A stretch of 64,000 nucleotides of DNA from Owenia fusiformis (GCA_903813345.2 CAIIXF020000007.1:35186538-35250537), one strand, 5' to 3'. Counted from the first letter of the stretch, positions 20,366 through 32,868 are shown. The notes: a model not told the origin generated them from the sequence alone. Made by a program: numbers and translations.

Positions 20366-22220
20366 TAATTTATTTTCATAATCGAGTACTAGTTTCGAAT
20401 AATGTATTGCTGACAATCATGTTATATTCTCTAAAAGGTTATGTTATAAATATTTAGATATTTAATTTGAACACATCCAGTACTATGAACAAATAATCCA
20501 TGTGTATTGTTGAAAATGATATGATTAACTATTGTACTATTGTAAATATGGCGTGCGTAGCTTGGTGTGTGCTGATTAACAATATATATATTTACTTCAA
20601 ATTCTGCAACATGTAAATAATAAATATGAAAATAAATACGTTATGTTAATTATAAATTGTTCTTTTGAAAATGAAAATAAATATTTCCAACACCAAACAA
20701 TAACAGACCAATTTATACAGCCAAGTTCAAAATTGATTTTATCTTTTTTTAAATATTGCATATTTACAGGTAATATTATCGCACTAAAGATAATTCAATA
20801 ATGAATAAACAAAATGATAAATTGATTCATTAATAAATTCAATAAAAAACACCAAACTGTGCAAAATAATTAGGGCCCCGTGCCGGACTATACACAGGCT
20901 GCTATAAACTCCACAAAAATGATTTATGAAAGTAAATGAATGTTGCTAAATGGTGGTAAAATGATACATCTCATTTCTTATATATACATGCCAAACAATT
21001 ACGTAACACTCGATCTGAATTCCATCCTCGCGGTTTTAATTTAATAATCTGAATAGAAGACAATGTATGGATTAAAAACTCTGAAATTAAAAAACAGTCT
21101 ATTAAATCCAAATTGTATCTGGTTTGACAATTTGTGGGTGCAATCTCAAAATCATTAAAAAACTAATTGTATTTCTCTTCTAAATTCTAACTAGTGAATA
21201 GAATTTATTAAAAAACAAAATCATCAAACTTTTTCACTGCTGCTCCCCCACCCCAAATTAGTATTACGGGAATTTTTGTTTTGTTTTTGTACCCTTTAGT
21301 TACTTAATATATATAGATAATAAGTTACATTTCTTCTGTTTGATGGCATATCTGAATTCTGGGTATAATTTATTATCAAAACAACTTTGATTTGCGCAGT
21401 TATACCTTACTTCGATCTTGTCTTAAAGTTTTTCAAGTTCTATGAAAAAGGTCGAGCTAAATCCCCACTTACAAAATGTTGAAAAACCTTTAAACGTTCA
21501 TTTACTCTTATAAGGATCACAATTTTAATGTTACATCACAATCCACATGTCAATAAGCTCATATGGTTACATTCTAATTGTTCTTTAAATTGAAATTAAA
21601 GTACTTGTTAGTCCAAGAAATTAAGTAACTCTTGTAAAGTTGTTCCATGCATTCTGGCCCTACCAACACACATGTTGCCATCTATTTTGCTATTTATATA
21701 GAAAATGGTCAATTGGGGATTGCCATATCATGTAAGCGTGGTCGACCAATTATAGAATTAAAAACAAGACAATTAGATAATATAAATTAATTGCCTTTGT
21801 TTAAATGAAAAAAAATCGATAATGTTTCATTTGAAAAAGAAACAAAACAACTAGCATGTTGGAATATTTTCCTATTCACTCCCAAATTAGAGCTCGACCT
21901 CGTGTACACTGTTCCGGGCTTTGTTTGTTTTCTATATCACTACAAATAAAATGAAACCCCCTGTTGAGCTACTTGAGACATGATTTCGGGTAATTGCTTT
22001 GCATTACTGAATAATTAATTAATAAAAATCTAATAGCGGTGACTTTTGATGAACGGAGTCATCGGTTGGATTAAAACATTTGTGTAATTTCTACTGTAAA
22101 CAATATTGATAATATAAAAATGTTATGCTCTTAATAAATTATTCAAAACTTAATATTTTGGGACCTTTGATGTAAAGATACTTAATGTTCATCATTTGTT
22201 TTGAATTGAATACGACGGGA
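20366..22220. other. region without identified gene
   Basis: Very AT-rich, with no ORF or clear repeat. CTCGACCTCGTGTACACT at 21893-21910 recurs at 48132. Confidence 0.5.
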
Positions 22221-24051
22221 ATATATACACACTACCCTACCTCGATCGCGCATGCGCGAATCTTTTGGCTTTCAAACATGTCGCTTTTGAGTATATCGAC
22301 TGCTTAGTCAAAAGGTTAATACGTTTGGTGCTCGGAGTGAGTCAATATTGCTATTCGCTACACTTCAGTGGTGCAATAGTGAAGTCCATGTTCCAAGTTA
22401 TATGATAGTTGAAGAAATAATGTAAATAATATCGTTTTAAATTTTAAAATATTTGATACGTCATAGTACACGGTACACAGCTGCAAAAGTTGATCAATAC
22501 AGGGTACAAGGAATGTAAATTGTTCAATAGTACAGGGAGCGAGAAAGTAAGCTGATTATACAGACATACTATGTCCCGACCTCATGTACATTTACGTTGC
22601 AAACAGTGAAAGTAATGCTAAAAAGGCCGCCCGTTGATGCTTTGAGGTGTCATCAATTGTTATTTAATCCAAATAAAGTAAACATTATTTTGTAGATTTA
22701 GACACGGGCTTTCAAGTCGTATGCATTTTAGTCATTAAATTAACAAGAACGCTAGATTATACGTGTCAGTGGCGTAGCGTCGTTTACGCAAAGTACGCAA
22801 ATGCGTCCACTGGAACAATCCAATTTTTATCTGAATATTTGGAAATTCTAAATTTCTCAAGTCTTAATAAGCAAAGCCATTGTTCAACCTTATCATTTCG
22901 TATCTTTGAACAGGGTTCAACCATAGAAATTAGGTGTTTATTTTAGTCCCGACATGTCATTAATGATTCTTTCAAATTATACTCTCATAATTTCGTGAAT
23001 ACTCTTATGTAATCCATATGACCTCCCCGTAAATGGCTGCTCATGTGCCGAATCCAGCTCCAGTTTAATGATTAGGGATAGTTAATCAATTACGCTAATA
23101 TCTATATACTATAATAATATTCAAGCAAGATTTGGCTGTACCTTTCATCCATAAATCTTATCGGAAGACATTGAATAAGAGTAATCAACAGTGCTGTCTG
23201 CTGCAGACATCTTTTTGTTCAGTGTAAATTTTTCAGGTAAGATTTTTACAACGATAATAGATTTTTTAAATTTCTCCATTCATTCTTAACGATACATTTA
23301 ATATTTTTGCTTGAATTTCTACAAATTTCAAGTGGAAATGAATGCGTATCGGGTAAACCCCCCCATCCCAATTTTGGAATTTTGCGTCCCCTAGTAAAAT
23401 TGCCACGCTACGCCACTGCGTGTTACTAGGGTATCAAATTGAAATAAAATAACGAAATTAAATATCAACACGTTAATGATAAATGACTATCCGCTATCAG
23501 TATTAATGACTATTTGCTACTCAGAATAATCAAAATTGCCTGAACTACATATGAAGAATCTTTCTATAGAACCCCTGAATGGTCTAATTCACTACCGTCC
23601 TAAAAACCCGACCATTCAAAATGTTTTGTTCAAATTCACAAAAATACAGTTGACTAACATACTAGAAAACGTATCCACCTATAACACGATGACACGCAGT
23701 TTAAATAACAGTTAACTGGGTTTTTTGTTACATATCAATGTAACAATTTCGAAGGGAAACTTACATGCTCCCTGTACGTTGATAGATTTACTGAAATGTA
23801 TCGTGTATTGCATTTGGTTTTGCTTCACTGCGCCCACTATTATCTATCTTTGCCTATAGTGTTTTTTTGCCAACAATATTCTACACACTCCTTGATGAAT
23901 CAATTCTATGTCTGGTAGAACACTAGAAATAAATGTAAAATGTATTTTACGTTCAGAAATATGGAATTAAACCCACGTCCTCCATTTGCAACTAAGCTGT
24001 ACCCTGTTTCCCTTTTAAACGTGGTCACGTGGTAGGGTAGTGTGATATATA
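22221..24051. mobile_element. possible composite element bounded by short inverted repeats
   Basis: CACACTACCCTACC near 22229 and its inverse GGTAGGGTAGTGTG near 24031 face each other, each beside a TATAT-type stretch. The interval contains a separate MITE (22767-23418). On the minus strand near 24005-23960, GGACGTGGGTTTAATTCC resembles a B box, so the right part may be a SINE. The pairing may be coincidental. Confidence 0.3.
22767..23418. mobile_element. 652-bp hAT-like MITE with 5-bp target duplication
   Basis: Ends CAGTGGCGTAGCGT and ACGCTACGCCACTG are exact inverse repeats, with the CAG...CTG termini typical of hAT elements. Both sides carry CGTGT (22762-22766 and 23419-23423), a 5-bp duplication. 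Noncoding. Confidence 0.75.
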
Positions 24052-24120
24052 ACTAACGGTATAACTCAATGGCTTTTACCAAAACAAGGTAAAACATCAG
24101 CGTATAATAGAGTTATTACA

Positions 24121-24262
24121 ATTGACAGAGAGTGACAGATAGCGATGAGATCGGGGAATGGGGCATGAAGGAGAGAGTGAAAGGGAGAGAGAGGGTGGAA
24201 GAAAAAGGGGATGCCTGGGGGATTTAGAGACTAGGGAGGAAAAGAAAGGAAGAGAATTAGAG
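24121..24262. repeat. purine-rich tract
   Basis: About 140 bp almost entirely A and G on the plus strand (GAGAGAG and GGGAGAGAGAGGG blocks). Such tracts can adopt triplex structures. No gene is attached. Confidence 0.6.
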
Positions 24263-24453
24263 TTGAGGGATTTAAAATCAAATTCAAAAATAACAAAAAA
24301 TGCATATCAATAATTAATTTAGAATAACAGGAGATAATCTCAAATGTACAAGTATACGTAGACCTGAACAAAATATCAAATGTATCTTGTGTCCTTCGTA
24401 TATCATTCAATCTATGCTACTTCAGAATACGAAATGGAATATATTTAAATTAA

Positions 24454-25424
24454 TCAGAAAAATTAAACATATCCTTTTCCAAATTCCTACTTGGAGTTGG
24501 TAGAAAGGCCACTAATATGGCTGTTTATGGGGAACTTGGAAGATATCCACTATTTATAGGTATATTTGGCCAAATTCTCAACTTTTTACATCACATTAAA
24601 GATACAAAAAATGTTCTAATCAAGGCAGCTTTTGACTGCTCCAAAGAACTACAAGAAAACTCATGGGTTTCAAACGTAAACAAAATAATTTGCTCTATTA
24701 ATGAAAATTGCTCTGAATCTGTGGATTCTACAATTGATACCTTAAGATGTACATCATTACTTAAACTAAAATTTGACAGGTACTGGAAGAATAAATTAAA
24801 CACTGACATTAGGAAAAATGATAACGGCAATAAACTACGAACCTACAGAACCCTCAAGAAAGATTTTAAATATGAACATTATTTAAATATAATCGACAGA
24901 CTTGATATGCGAAGAAACTTTACACGTTTGAGAATAAGTGCTCACAACCTCCAAATTGAGCAAGGGAGATATACAAAACCAAAGAAAACCCCAATTGAAG
25001 AAAGACTGTGTGTCTATTGCAATATTATTGATGATGAAGAACATTTTATGATGAAGTGTAAAAAATATCAAAATGAAAGATTATTACTTCAAACTGAATT
25101 GTCTGATACGGCAAAAGCACAAACTAATCAATTTATATACCTCTTAACTTGTATAAATCAAGATTGCATCAAGGTTGCAAAATATATTAGTGATGCCTTC
25201 CGAATTTTAGAAAGCAATACTTAATTTAGAAAGGCTAATTCCTGCTGCGCAAAAAAGCATTTTGTAGTAATACATATTTTACATTTTACAGTATTAAGCA
25301 TATATTATATGTAGTATATAGTAGTCTAGTGTTAAATCATATATATTCTTTTTGTGTACTGCACTTTCTTGTACCTGACCCTCAGGGGTGTGAATGTACT
25401 CAATAAATATTCTATTCTATAAAA
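24454..25424 (+). mobile_element. 5'-truncated non-LTR retrotransposon (LINE) with 3' tail
   Basis: The open frame 24454-25224 encodes KFLLGVGRKATNMAVYGELG and RYPLFI, motifs typical of the region after the reverse transcriptase domain in invertebrate LINEs, then a zinc-knuckle-like C-x2-C-x7-H-x4-C (CVYCNIIDDEEHFMMKC). The catalytic reverse transcriptase and endonuclease are absent, so this is a dead 3' fragment. A 3' UTR follows with AATAAA near 25402 and a TATTCTATTCTAT tail, as in target-primed insertion. Confidence 0.8.
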
Positions 25425-25826
25425 ATATGACATTTAATTGTTCAGAACGACGTTATAACTTCCATTATCATTCGTCAATCCAACCAATTGTATATAAATG
25501 ATTTAAACTTTATTTTTATTTTTCAAAAGGTCGGCACGTTCAATGCGCCCTTGGAATACATCTGTACAAGCAACTTATAATGAGCTAACAATGAGGGTAT
25601 ACTCCCTTAGACGAGTTTTTCGCGACTGGTGGGTAATTGTTTGTGCCACAAAAGCAACAAGAACCAGCGAAATGAGCAATATGGACAACCCACCGGGCTC
25701 GTATTAAACAAATATCGCTTTCATTTTGATTCATTCACAAAAGAATAATTATCGCAATTATATAGAGTATACATTCGACAAAGAAATGACATTCCGACTC
25801 ATCAAACTCAGGTCCATTGTACAAGC
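25425..25826. other. region without identified gene
   Basis: Moderately AT-rich; nothing supported. Confidence 0.45.
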
Positions 25827-26323
25827 TTAAAACCCCATTAAGATTTGCTATACGGGACCGTACATGTACGTCGACTCTGAAATCGGCAAATTCCTACGGC
25901 AACCGTAGAAGATCTCTCCAGCTTTTAAAGGCCGTAGAGTCGCCATAGAAATAACGACTTGGAGTTAAAACTTTAATTTCTACGGTTACTGTAGAAGTAA
26001 CAAGCCAAAACGAAATGTTCCACGATGGACCACGTATATAAGGGACCCCCTGCGACAGGCTTGCATCTGCCTTGGTACTTAGAAAAACTACGCCTGTCGT
26101 AGGGACGCCCTACGGTGACCGTGCGTAGTCATTTCAAAGGTTATATCATGGCAACCGTAGTTTTTCTGTATCTAAAAGATATAATTACGCCGTACGGCTA
26201 CCGTAGCAAATGTGACTGTTAAAGTGTCCGACCGTAGAATTTCCACGACTACCTTAGAATTACTCTTGGCCGTACAAATAATAGACCGCATGGTCACCGT
26301 AGCAAATGTAACTGAGGTTTTAA
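25827..26323. mobile_element. PIF/Harbinger-like MITE with CTACGG/CCGTAG palindromes
   Basis: Ends TTAAAACCCCATTAAGATTT and, in reverse, TTAAAACCTCAGTTACATTT are related inverted repeats flanked by TTAA/TAA. The interior holds repeated short palindromes such as CCTACGGCAACCGTAG and TACGGCTACCGTAG. It is related to 31749-32220. Noncoding. Confidence 0.65.
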
Positions 26324-26372
26324 TATAATGTTGAAATCTGCCGGGAACAACTTCATCTAAATTAGGATATTA

Positions 26373-27448
26373 CAGGGTGTCCCAGAACTCATGAGAATTT
26401 TTTGAGGGCGATATAAGACATGGGTGATTTTTCCTCAAATTTGGTATACTTATTTAACACACTTTAGGGAATGACTGACATGGATTTCAGGCACTTATCT
26501 TTTATATTTCCGAATTTATTGACATTTGAATTCTACATCGCCACAAACCCCGGAGTTATCGGGAAAATTACAGATTATGTCACATTTTATCAATTTTATA
26601 CATATTCTCAACTATAAAACCAATGTTTTTGTATAAGCTTAGTTCAGCATTTTTCTCATATTGATGATGCACTTTGATAAAACGATATATAAACTTTGAT
26701 AGAGACCCAATACATCAACAGATTATACATTTGGTTTGCTGAAAGATCACAATGATATGTTCCTGAGGGATTGAAAGAAATGTCTCCATTTGCTAGCCAA
26801 TATGATCTTGCATATTGACAATGCACCAGTGAATAAGTCACTACTATGCATGTCAGTAGTACATCCAATTTACTTTCTATTGAGACTTTACAGTATATAG
26901 TAGCTCCATATACTTGCCAGATTTTGCTCTACTAGACTTTTGATTTCTTTTGGGACCTTAAACAAAGATTACTGAGCCATGTCACTGAAACGGAGGAAGA
27001 ATTGAGTCATGTTGTTTCAGAGGATCCTACAGAAATGCCTATTGGACGATTTGGGAATGTGTATAAAGAGTAGCTAAAAATACGACATCAACTGTAGATA
27101 ATATGCTATAATAACTCTGTAGAGATACGTTAGCTGAATGTGTATGATCCTATTAACTAATGTACTGAAACGCTGAAATAATTCAATGGAAACAATGCTA
27201 TTAGAGTAGAGAAGTTGTGTAAATATTATCAAAATGTGACGTAAATTGATGTATTTCTCTGACTACTCCAGGGTTTGTGGCGAAGTAGAATTCAAATGAC
27301 AATAAATTCGGAAATATGAAAGATATGTGCCTGAAATTCATGTCAGTTATTCCTCAATGTTTGTTTATTAAGTGCACTTAATTTGAAGGAAAATCATTCA
27401 TGCCTTATATCTCCCTCAAAAAATTCTCATGAGTTCTGGGACACCCTG
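26373..27448 (+). mobile_element. mariner-like element with about 185-bp inverted repeats
   Basis: CAGGGTGTCCCAGAACTCAT at the left and its inverse at the right, flanked by TA on both sides. Inverted repeats extend to about 26555 and from about 27264. Total 1,076 bp with a decayed transposase inside. Confidence 0.85.
26804..27073 (+). pseudogene. degenerate mariner transposase
   Basis: ILHIDNAP matches the second catalytic-Asp motif and, further on, APYTCQILLY-stop-TFDFFWDLK matches the PYSPDLxPxDFFLFPxLK region, with stop codons and frame breaks. The third catalytic motif has lost its aspartates. Inactive. Confidence 0.7.
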
Positions 27449-28357
27449 TAGCCTGGAAAAAATATCAACCAAAAAAGCAAAGGAATAAATTCGAAAATCT
27501 TCGAACGGTTAAAGACGATTAAAGGCATATGAACTATTACTTTTTCCGGATCGCACGTATCGTGTTAACTAAACATATCTAGCCACTTGGGAATGGGTAA
27601 CCGCATGTTAAAAGGTATCATCTCTAAAAGGGCTATAAGTCTTTGTCTCTGGTCTTTTAATCACAGATGATTGATTAGAACAACGCGAGTTTAAAAGCCC
27701 CTTCAACTTTGAAGTCCACGTAATTCGCAGAGTAAGCGGCTAAAATACTGATGTTTTACTAAGTACATGGATTCCCATTTTGCATGATCCAAAGCGTATT
27801 GAAGTGAGGTTAGAATAATTAGTGACTACAATAGTTAGCCATTTCATCTCCCTTCCTCTGATCAGTTTATGAGATACGCTATGATTGTTCATTTGCAGTA
27901 TTTATGGAGTATTATCACGTTTTTCTCGTTTGAGCAAAAAGTAAAAACCTGTGGCTTATAGTATAGTAGATTATTCCGCAGCGCTGATCAAATTCCCTAT
28001 GTAAGAGAAATTCCATTGATCTCACAATCAGGATTCATTTTCATCATTAAATTGTCATTTAATCATCGATGCATGTGTTTTGCTCTTATTTGAAGTTGTT
28101 AATTAATTACAGTGTACCTATGTTCAATTGGTCTGTAATTGCTGTTGGTTTCCTGAAATTGAAATTAAAAGTGTGATGAAGCTATATAACTGTCTCAGAA
28201 GACATTTTCAATTTCATGTTGTTCACCGTGATCCTATGGGAATTATCTATTTATGCGATGATGATAGCCATGTTTAAAACAGTCGAACGTCAAGTTAATA
28301 TGAATATAATAAACACTACCTTTTGTAAAATAACAAGCCTTCCTTTGTCCATTTCAG
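27449..28357. other. upstream region of the 28481 gene
   Basis: No ORF or repeat. It ends in an acceptor-like TTGTCCATTTCAG (28355-28357), so the coding exon may be preceded by an untranslated exon elsewhere. Confidence 0.4.
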
Positions 28358-28480
28358 TTTCATATTGACAACACCGTTGCATAGAGCATAAAAGGAGGGG
28401 AAAAGAACGAACGTAGGGCTGGTTGACTACAAGTAACGGTAATACTGAACACCGAACATAACATCCAAACATAATAAGCG

Positions 28481-29557
28481 ATGATAACTGAACATAATTT
28501 TAAAAACAGAATGGATCCGTGTCGAATATCTGCTCCTGCGGACAATGTTAAAACCACGAATTATGCCATAGATCAACGGCTTGAGGTAATCCATTCTAAG
28601 CATATGTCGAATGTTGGTCGCACGTGTATGGATACGGAAAAGGATAAACAATATCCCCTACGTGTAGGAGTCATATCCGACAATACTCAGCAAACAGACT
28701 TCACGAATACGGATGATATCCCCGTAACCCAAACTAGGGAAAATGGAATATTAACTGAACACTCGGAAAAGACTATGAGTAAATGTAAGTATTTTCACAG
28801 CACTACCAACTATCTAGTCAAAGAAAAACAGGTTCATATGAACGTTGAAGAAACGCGCACCACAAGCGTAACTTCTAGAGCGTCAACTTTATCTTCGTAT
28901 CTATCCTCAATATCAACATCGGAATCAGGGTCATGCTGCGTCTCAAGCTTAGTTAGCTCCGACGTTTACCTGCCATCGGAAAGTGATATTCTGTTCCAAC
29001 TTCTCCCGACAGCTCCACCAAACTCAGATATTGAATCGGATTTTTTCTCGGACGAGGAAGCCGATCTTTCGAGCCACGTTATGAACATTACGTGTGATGC
29101 TCAATTTGGCACACTGGAAGCAACAAGTGCGTGCGTCTACAATTACTCAGATGACGCGGTGCTGTTATCTGTTGACAGGCATGACGCGTTTGAATTTAGA
29201 GACTTAAAAAGATGGTTAACCGAAGATGTAGTTCAATACTCAAGTTCCATGAAATCAAATAAATTTAAATCGATGCCGGACATCAGTGATTCACATGGAA
29301 ATATAAAGCAACGTTCGATTTCATCTTCAGATCTGAGATGTACGGCATTCGAGGACGATTTCAAAGATCAACCAAGTAGGACTGTCTTAGGGTTAAATCT
29401 AAAACACTACCACAACGAAATGGACTTTAGTTCATTATCAGAATTAGAAGCCAGCCACAAGTCAGTGTCTATGTGCAGTTTGGATTCAACTGAGGCCAAC
29501 TGCAGCCTATGTTGTTGTTGTTGTCGATATTGCTGCAGTCCACCGTGTTGTGAATAA
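28481..29557 (+). CDS. unrecognised Ser-rich protein with cysteine-string C-terminus, 358 aa
   Basis: A single open frame of 358 codons, far the longest non-repeat ORF here, with higher GC than its flanks and a poly(A) signal about 215 nt after the stop. An in-frame TAA directly precedes the first ATG; a second Met (MDPCRIS) is at codon 11. I recognise no domain. Seen: a Ser/Thr-rich stretch (about 125-170), an acidic patch (SDIESDFFSDEEADLSS), likely phosphorylatable KSMPDIS and RSISSSD, and a last 18 residues with ten cysteines (CSLCCCCCRYCCSPPCCE). No signal peptide or membrane helix is evident. Inference: a soluble regulatory or scaffold protein tethered to membranes by S-palmitoylation, perhaps lineage-specific. 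The cysteine tail could instead bind metal. Confidence 0.75.
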   Translation: MITEHNFKNRMDPCRISAPADNVKTTNYAIDQRLEVIHSKHMSNVGRTCMDTEKDKQYPLRVGVISDNTQQTDFTNTDDIPVTQTRENGILTEHSEKTMSKCKYFHSTTNYLVKEKQVHMNVEETRTTSVTSRASTLSSYLSSISTSESGSCCVSSLVSSDVYLPSESDILFQLLPTAPPNSDIESDFFSDEEADLSSHVMNITCDAQFGTLEATSACVYNYSDDAVLLSVDRHDAFEFRDLKRWLTEDVVQYSSSMKSNKFKSMPDISDSHGNIKQRSISSSDLRCTAFEDDFKDQPSRTVLGLNLKHYHNEMDFSSLSELEASHKSVSMCSLDSTEANCSLCCCCCRYCCSPPCCE

Positions 29558-29770
29558 TGAGTCCCAACGCCGAATCATGCTCCCAAACTACAACTAACAT
29601 GAAGTTTATTTAATGCCATTTTCTCGTATTTATTCTTGTTTATTTATTATCGTATTATTTTGATTATATCATTATATTATTATATCATATATATTTTCTC
29701 TCCATATTTGGAGGTTTTATTTTAATTTAAGAATGTGATTGACAATTTAGATTTCTTTGAACCTACCTAA

Positions 29771-29776
29771 AATAAA
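29771..29776 (+). terminator. poly(A) signal AATAAA
   Basis: AATAAA followed about 20 nt later by a GT-rich element (GTTGTGTTGT near 29797), a classic cleavage and polyadenylation arrangement for the 28481 gene. Confidence 0.75.
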
Positions 29777-29799
29777 ATACATTTCAAACTGAAAAGTTG

Positions 29800-31748
29800 T
29801 GTTGTATATCTTTGATAGAATTGTTATTAAATTTGCGCGGTGCAGATAAACAGAGACTGTTTCATCATATCAAATCACCTCACTTGTATTGTATGTTACC
29901 TAGGTTACACTCAAGTTTCATCAAATTGGCGTTAATTGTAATTCATGTTACCAAAATTGATTTAAAAACTGACATGACGTTCATGTTTCCATTCCTCTGC
30001 TGTTAACAATTTTTCTAGGCTGTATACGCGATGGATGTTTTTTTATTAAGCTGGCGGGCAAATTGCTGGGAATCAAATGACGTAATTTGAATCAAGTGTA
30101 GTTCATTCATCATTTTTATGTTTGTTACTTCATACTGAATAATAATCCGTATCAGTCTGAGATATGATGATGAAAACGGAAAAAGTAGAGTTAGAAACTG
30201 TTGTCTTGTTTTCGCACCATTCCCTTGCCCCATATTCAGGGTTCACATGTTGAAATCATCACATACAGTCCATTGCCAAAAAGGCAACATAAGCCTCTGT
30301 CACATCTGTTGTACGGCGGGCATACGGCGGCCGTAGCTTCACAAAATCGATATAGAAAATCGATATCGTAATGCTTATCCCTATATTTTATGCTGCATAT
30401 TTCTCTCGATTTTGGGAACCTATAAAATGTGATCGAGGCATTATTATTCCAAGTTTCATGTCACTAGCAGTTATAGGCAGCTGAGTTAAGCCATATTCTG
30501 ATCATTATTATTAAACAATCATAAGGTAGTAGAGGTTATACATATATACCACGATGTATTGACCCCAATAGCAGTGGTTTTACATTCTTGAATCTAGATC
30601 GGGAGTTACCCTTTTTACTAGTTCACCTAAATACTAGGGTCAGGCAATCAGAAATATCTGAAGTTATAATCGATGATCCTAACACGTCCGAAAATAAAAT
30701 GATATTTCGGACGCTCGTCTATTTTATCAGGTTTAGCACTATTTTTTCATATTCTCGACATTTTCAGAAGACTATATCTATCATCAGAATTCATCTTCCG
30801 TTCAACTGTTGCTATTGGAATAAAAATCTCTGTATTCTCTGTATCGCGTAGAACAATTGAAGTGGTATTGTATCGCACTATCTATCCTTTCAAAGCGTCT
30901 CGTGTTCTAACTTGGTAAATGAAAATTCGATCCACCAGTTTCTAACAATGCAAAAAATAAATGAACATGTCATTTTTTAATAAACATCTTAATATTGTGC
31001 TTTTGTCACGATGAGACTGTTAATTTTAGTTAATTAAAAACTTGCCTTTCGCAGGGGTGTAATATTTTAACGAGTTATCCATATCAACAATTAGGGCACT
31101 CCGCGTCTGTCATATAATCTCATACGTCTTGTCGGAGAACTTCGTGCGGAGAGAACAACCGTCAGTGGTTTAATATTTTATGGGGGCCTATGGTGAGAAG
31201 TCAGGAGAAGGTCAGGGGGTTGGGGTACTGGGTTACCAAAGGAAAGCTTACGTGACACTACTGGATTTCTTCATTTTGCTTATGCACGAAGTCTTAGAGA
31301 AGTCGTAGTGACTTGGATAAACTTAGATGAATTCATACTTCCGTATATTCCAAAATGCAGGACGGTTCCTTACTTTTTGAATATTGTATGTCTTTAGCAA
31401 ACAAAAAAGAAATAACAAGAACGTTTATTCATTTTAATATTACGTAAAAGAGTGTAATATTACATAAACAATGGACAAGTATCACAATCACCATAAAATA
31501 TATAAGTATTAGGAAATCGGAATTAATTACTTGTTGTTTTTGTTTCATATTATGTTAACCTATTTTGTTCAAATATTACATTGTATGCTTAACAAAGTAA
31601 TGAATTTTAAAGTGAAATATTGTTTTTTCCCATCATGAGAAATCATGGCCTTCTATTAGCTTCAAACTAGTACTGGTTGAAGACAGAAAAATGTGATGAT
31701 TATCAGAATGTTTTTTGCCGTGTACGCTGATATACCCGAACTAAATAA
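29800..31748. other. intergenic region with a fragment of the CTACGG MITE family
   Basis: Mostly featureless. CTCTGTCACATCTG followed by TACGGCGGGCATACGGCGGC at about 30294-30336 resembles an end of the Harbinger-like family. A short hairpin (CGTCCGAAA / TTTCGGACG) lies at about 30685-30713. Confidence 0.4.
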
Positions 31749-32220
31749 CACCCCAGTCACATTTCCCACGGCCTCCGTGAGGTCTATCATTTCTGCGGCC
31801 AGTAGCTTTTCTGCGCTCTCATACTTTTGCAGTCACATTTCCCACGACAGCCGCACGGTGATTTTTTAATTTCTGTTGATAAATAATACCTTTTTCATTT
31901 TATTTACATCAGGACAATTTTTAAATGTTATTCATAGTGCTAGGATGTAATATCAAATGAAAAATGATCGTGAAACATTGACAAATAATGATTCAATCTT
32001 GTTGAGCCAGTTGATTTCTACGGGGACCTCAGAAATGAACAAATATTATAACTCCGAGTTATAATTTCTACGGCGACCCTGCGGCCTGTAAAAAACTGGA
32101 TACGCCGTACGGAGGCCGCAAGGCGAGCGTAGTTTTCCTACGCTCGCCGCAGAAATACACTGATTTAATTGATCCCGGTCGACGTACGGCCGCCGTACGA
32201 CAAATAATGTGACTGGGGTG
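31749..32220. mobile_element. PIF/Harbinger-like MITE, 472 bp, TAA target duplication
   Basis: CACCCCAGTCACATT and AATGTGACTGGGGTG are exact inverse ends, with TAA on each side, the target typical of PIF/Harbinger. GC-rich palindromes (TACGCCGTACGG, CTACGCTCGCCGCAG, GTACGGCCGCCGTAC) fill the interior. No ORF of note. Confidence 0.75.
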
Positions 32221-32472
32221 TAAACGACTCTCAGCTGGTTAGGTTGCAATGCTGTTTAAATTGATTTAACTTAAACTCCGTAATTACTTTGACATCGCCC
32301 ACAACTGACTTTCATCAAATGAGATTGATATTTTAATCGTATCGTTCTGTGTCCTACAAGGGCGTTGGAAATCTTGAAATATTTCGCTCTTGAATTTGTT
32401 ATTTTACTACATTTTCCTGGATTGCGAAGGACATCCCCATCGTGAGAGAATATGAATCTATTTCTGATGGGC

Positions 32473-32868
32473 TTTAGGTGTCATACAATGTCAGTCTTTA
32501 GGTGCCATACAATGTCAATCTTTAGGTGTCATACAATGTCAATCTTTAGATGTCATACAATGTCAATCTTTAGGTCTCATACAATGTCAATCTTTAGATG
32601 TCATACAATGTCAATCTTTAGATGTCATATACAATGTCAATCTTTAGGCGTCATACATGGTCAATCTTTAGATGTCATACAATGTCAATCTTTAGGTGTC
32701 ATATATAATGTCAATCTTTAGGCGTTATACAATGTCAATCTTTAGATGTCATACAATGTCAATCTTTAGATGTAATATACAATGTCAATCTTTAGGCGTC
32801 ATGCAATGTCAATCTTTAGGTGTCATATTATGTCAGTCTTTGAGTGCAATACAAAGTCAGGCATCTAC
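32473..32868. repeat. 24-bp minisatellite, about 16 copies
   Basis: Unit TCTTTAGGTGTCATACAATG plus TCAA, with one- to two-base insertions in several copies. The apparent 8-residue repeat peptide (MSIFRCHT) is a by-product and is broken by the insertions. Confidence 0.9.
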
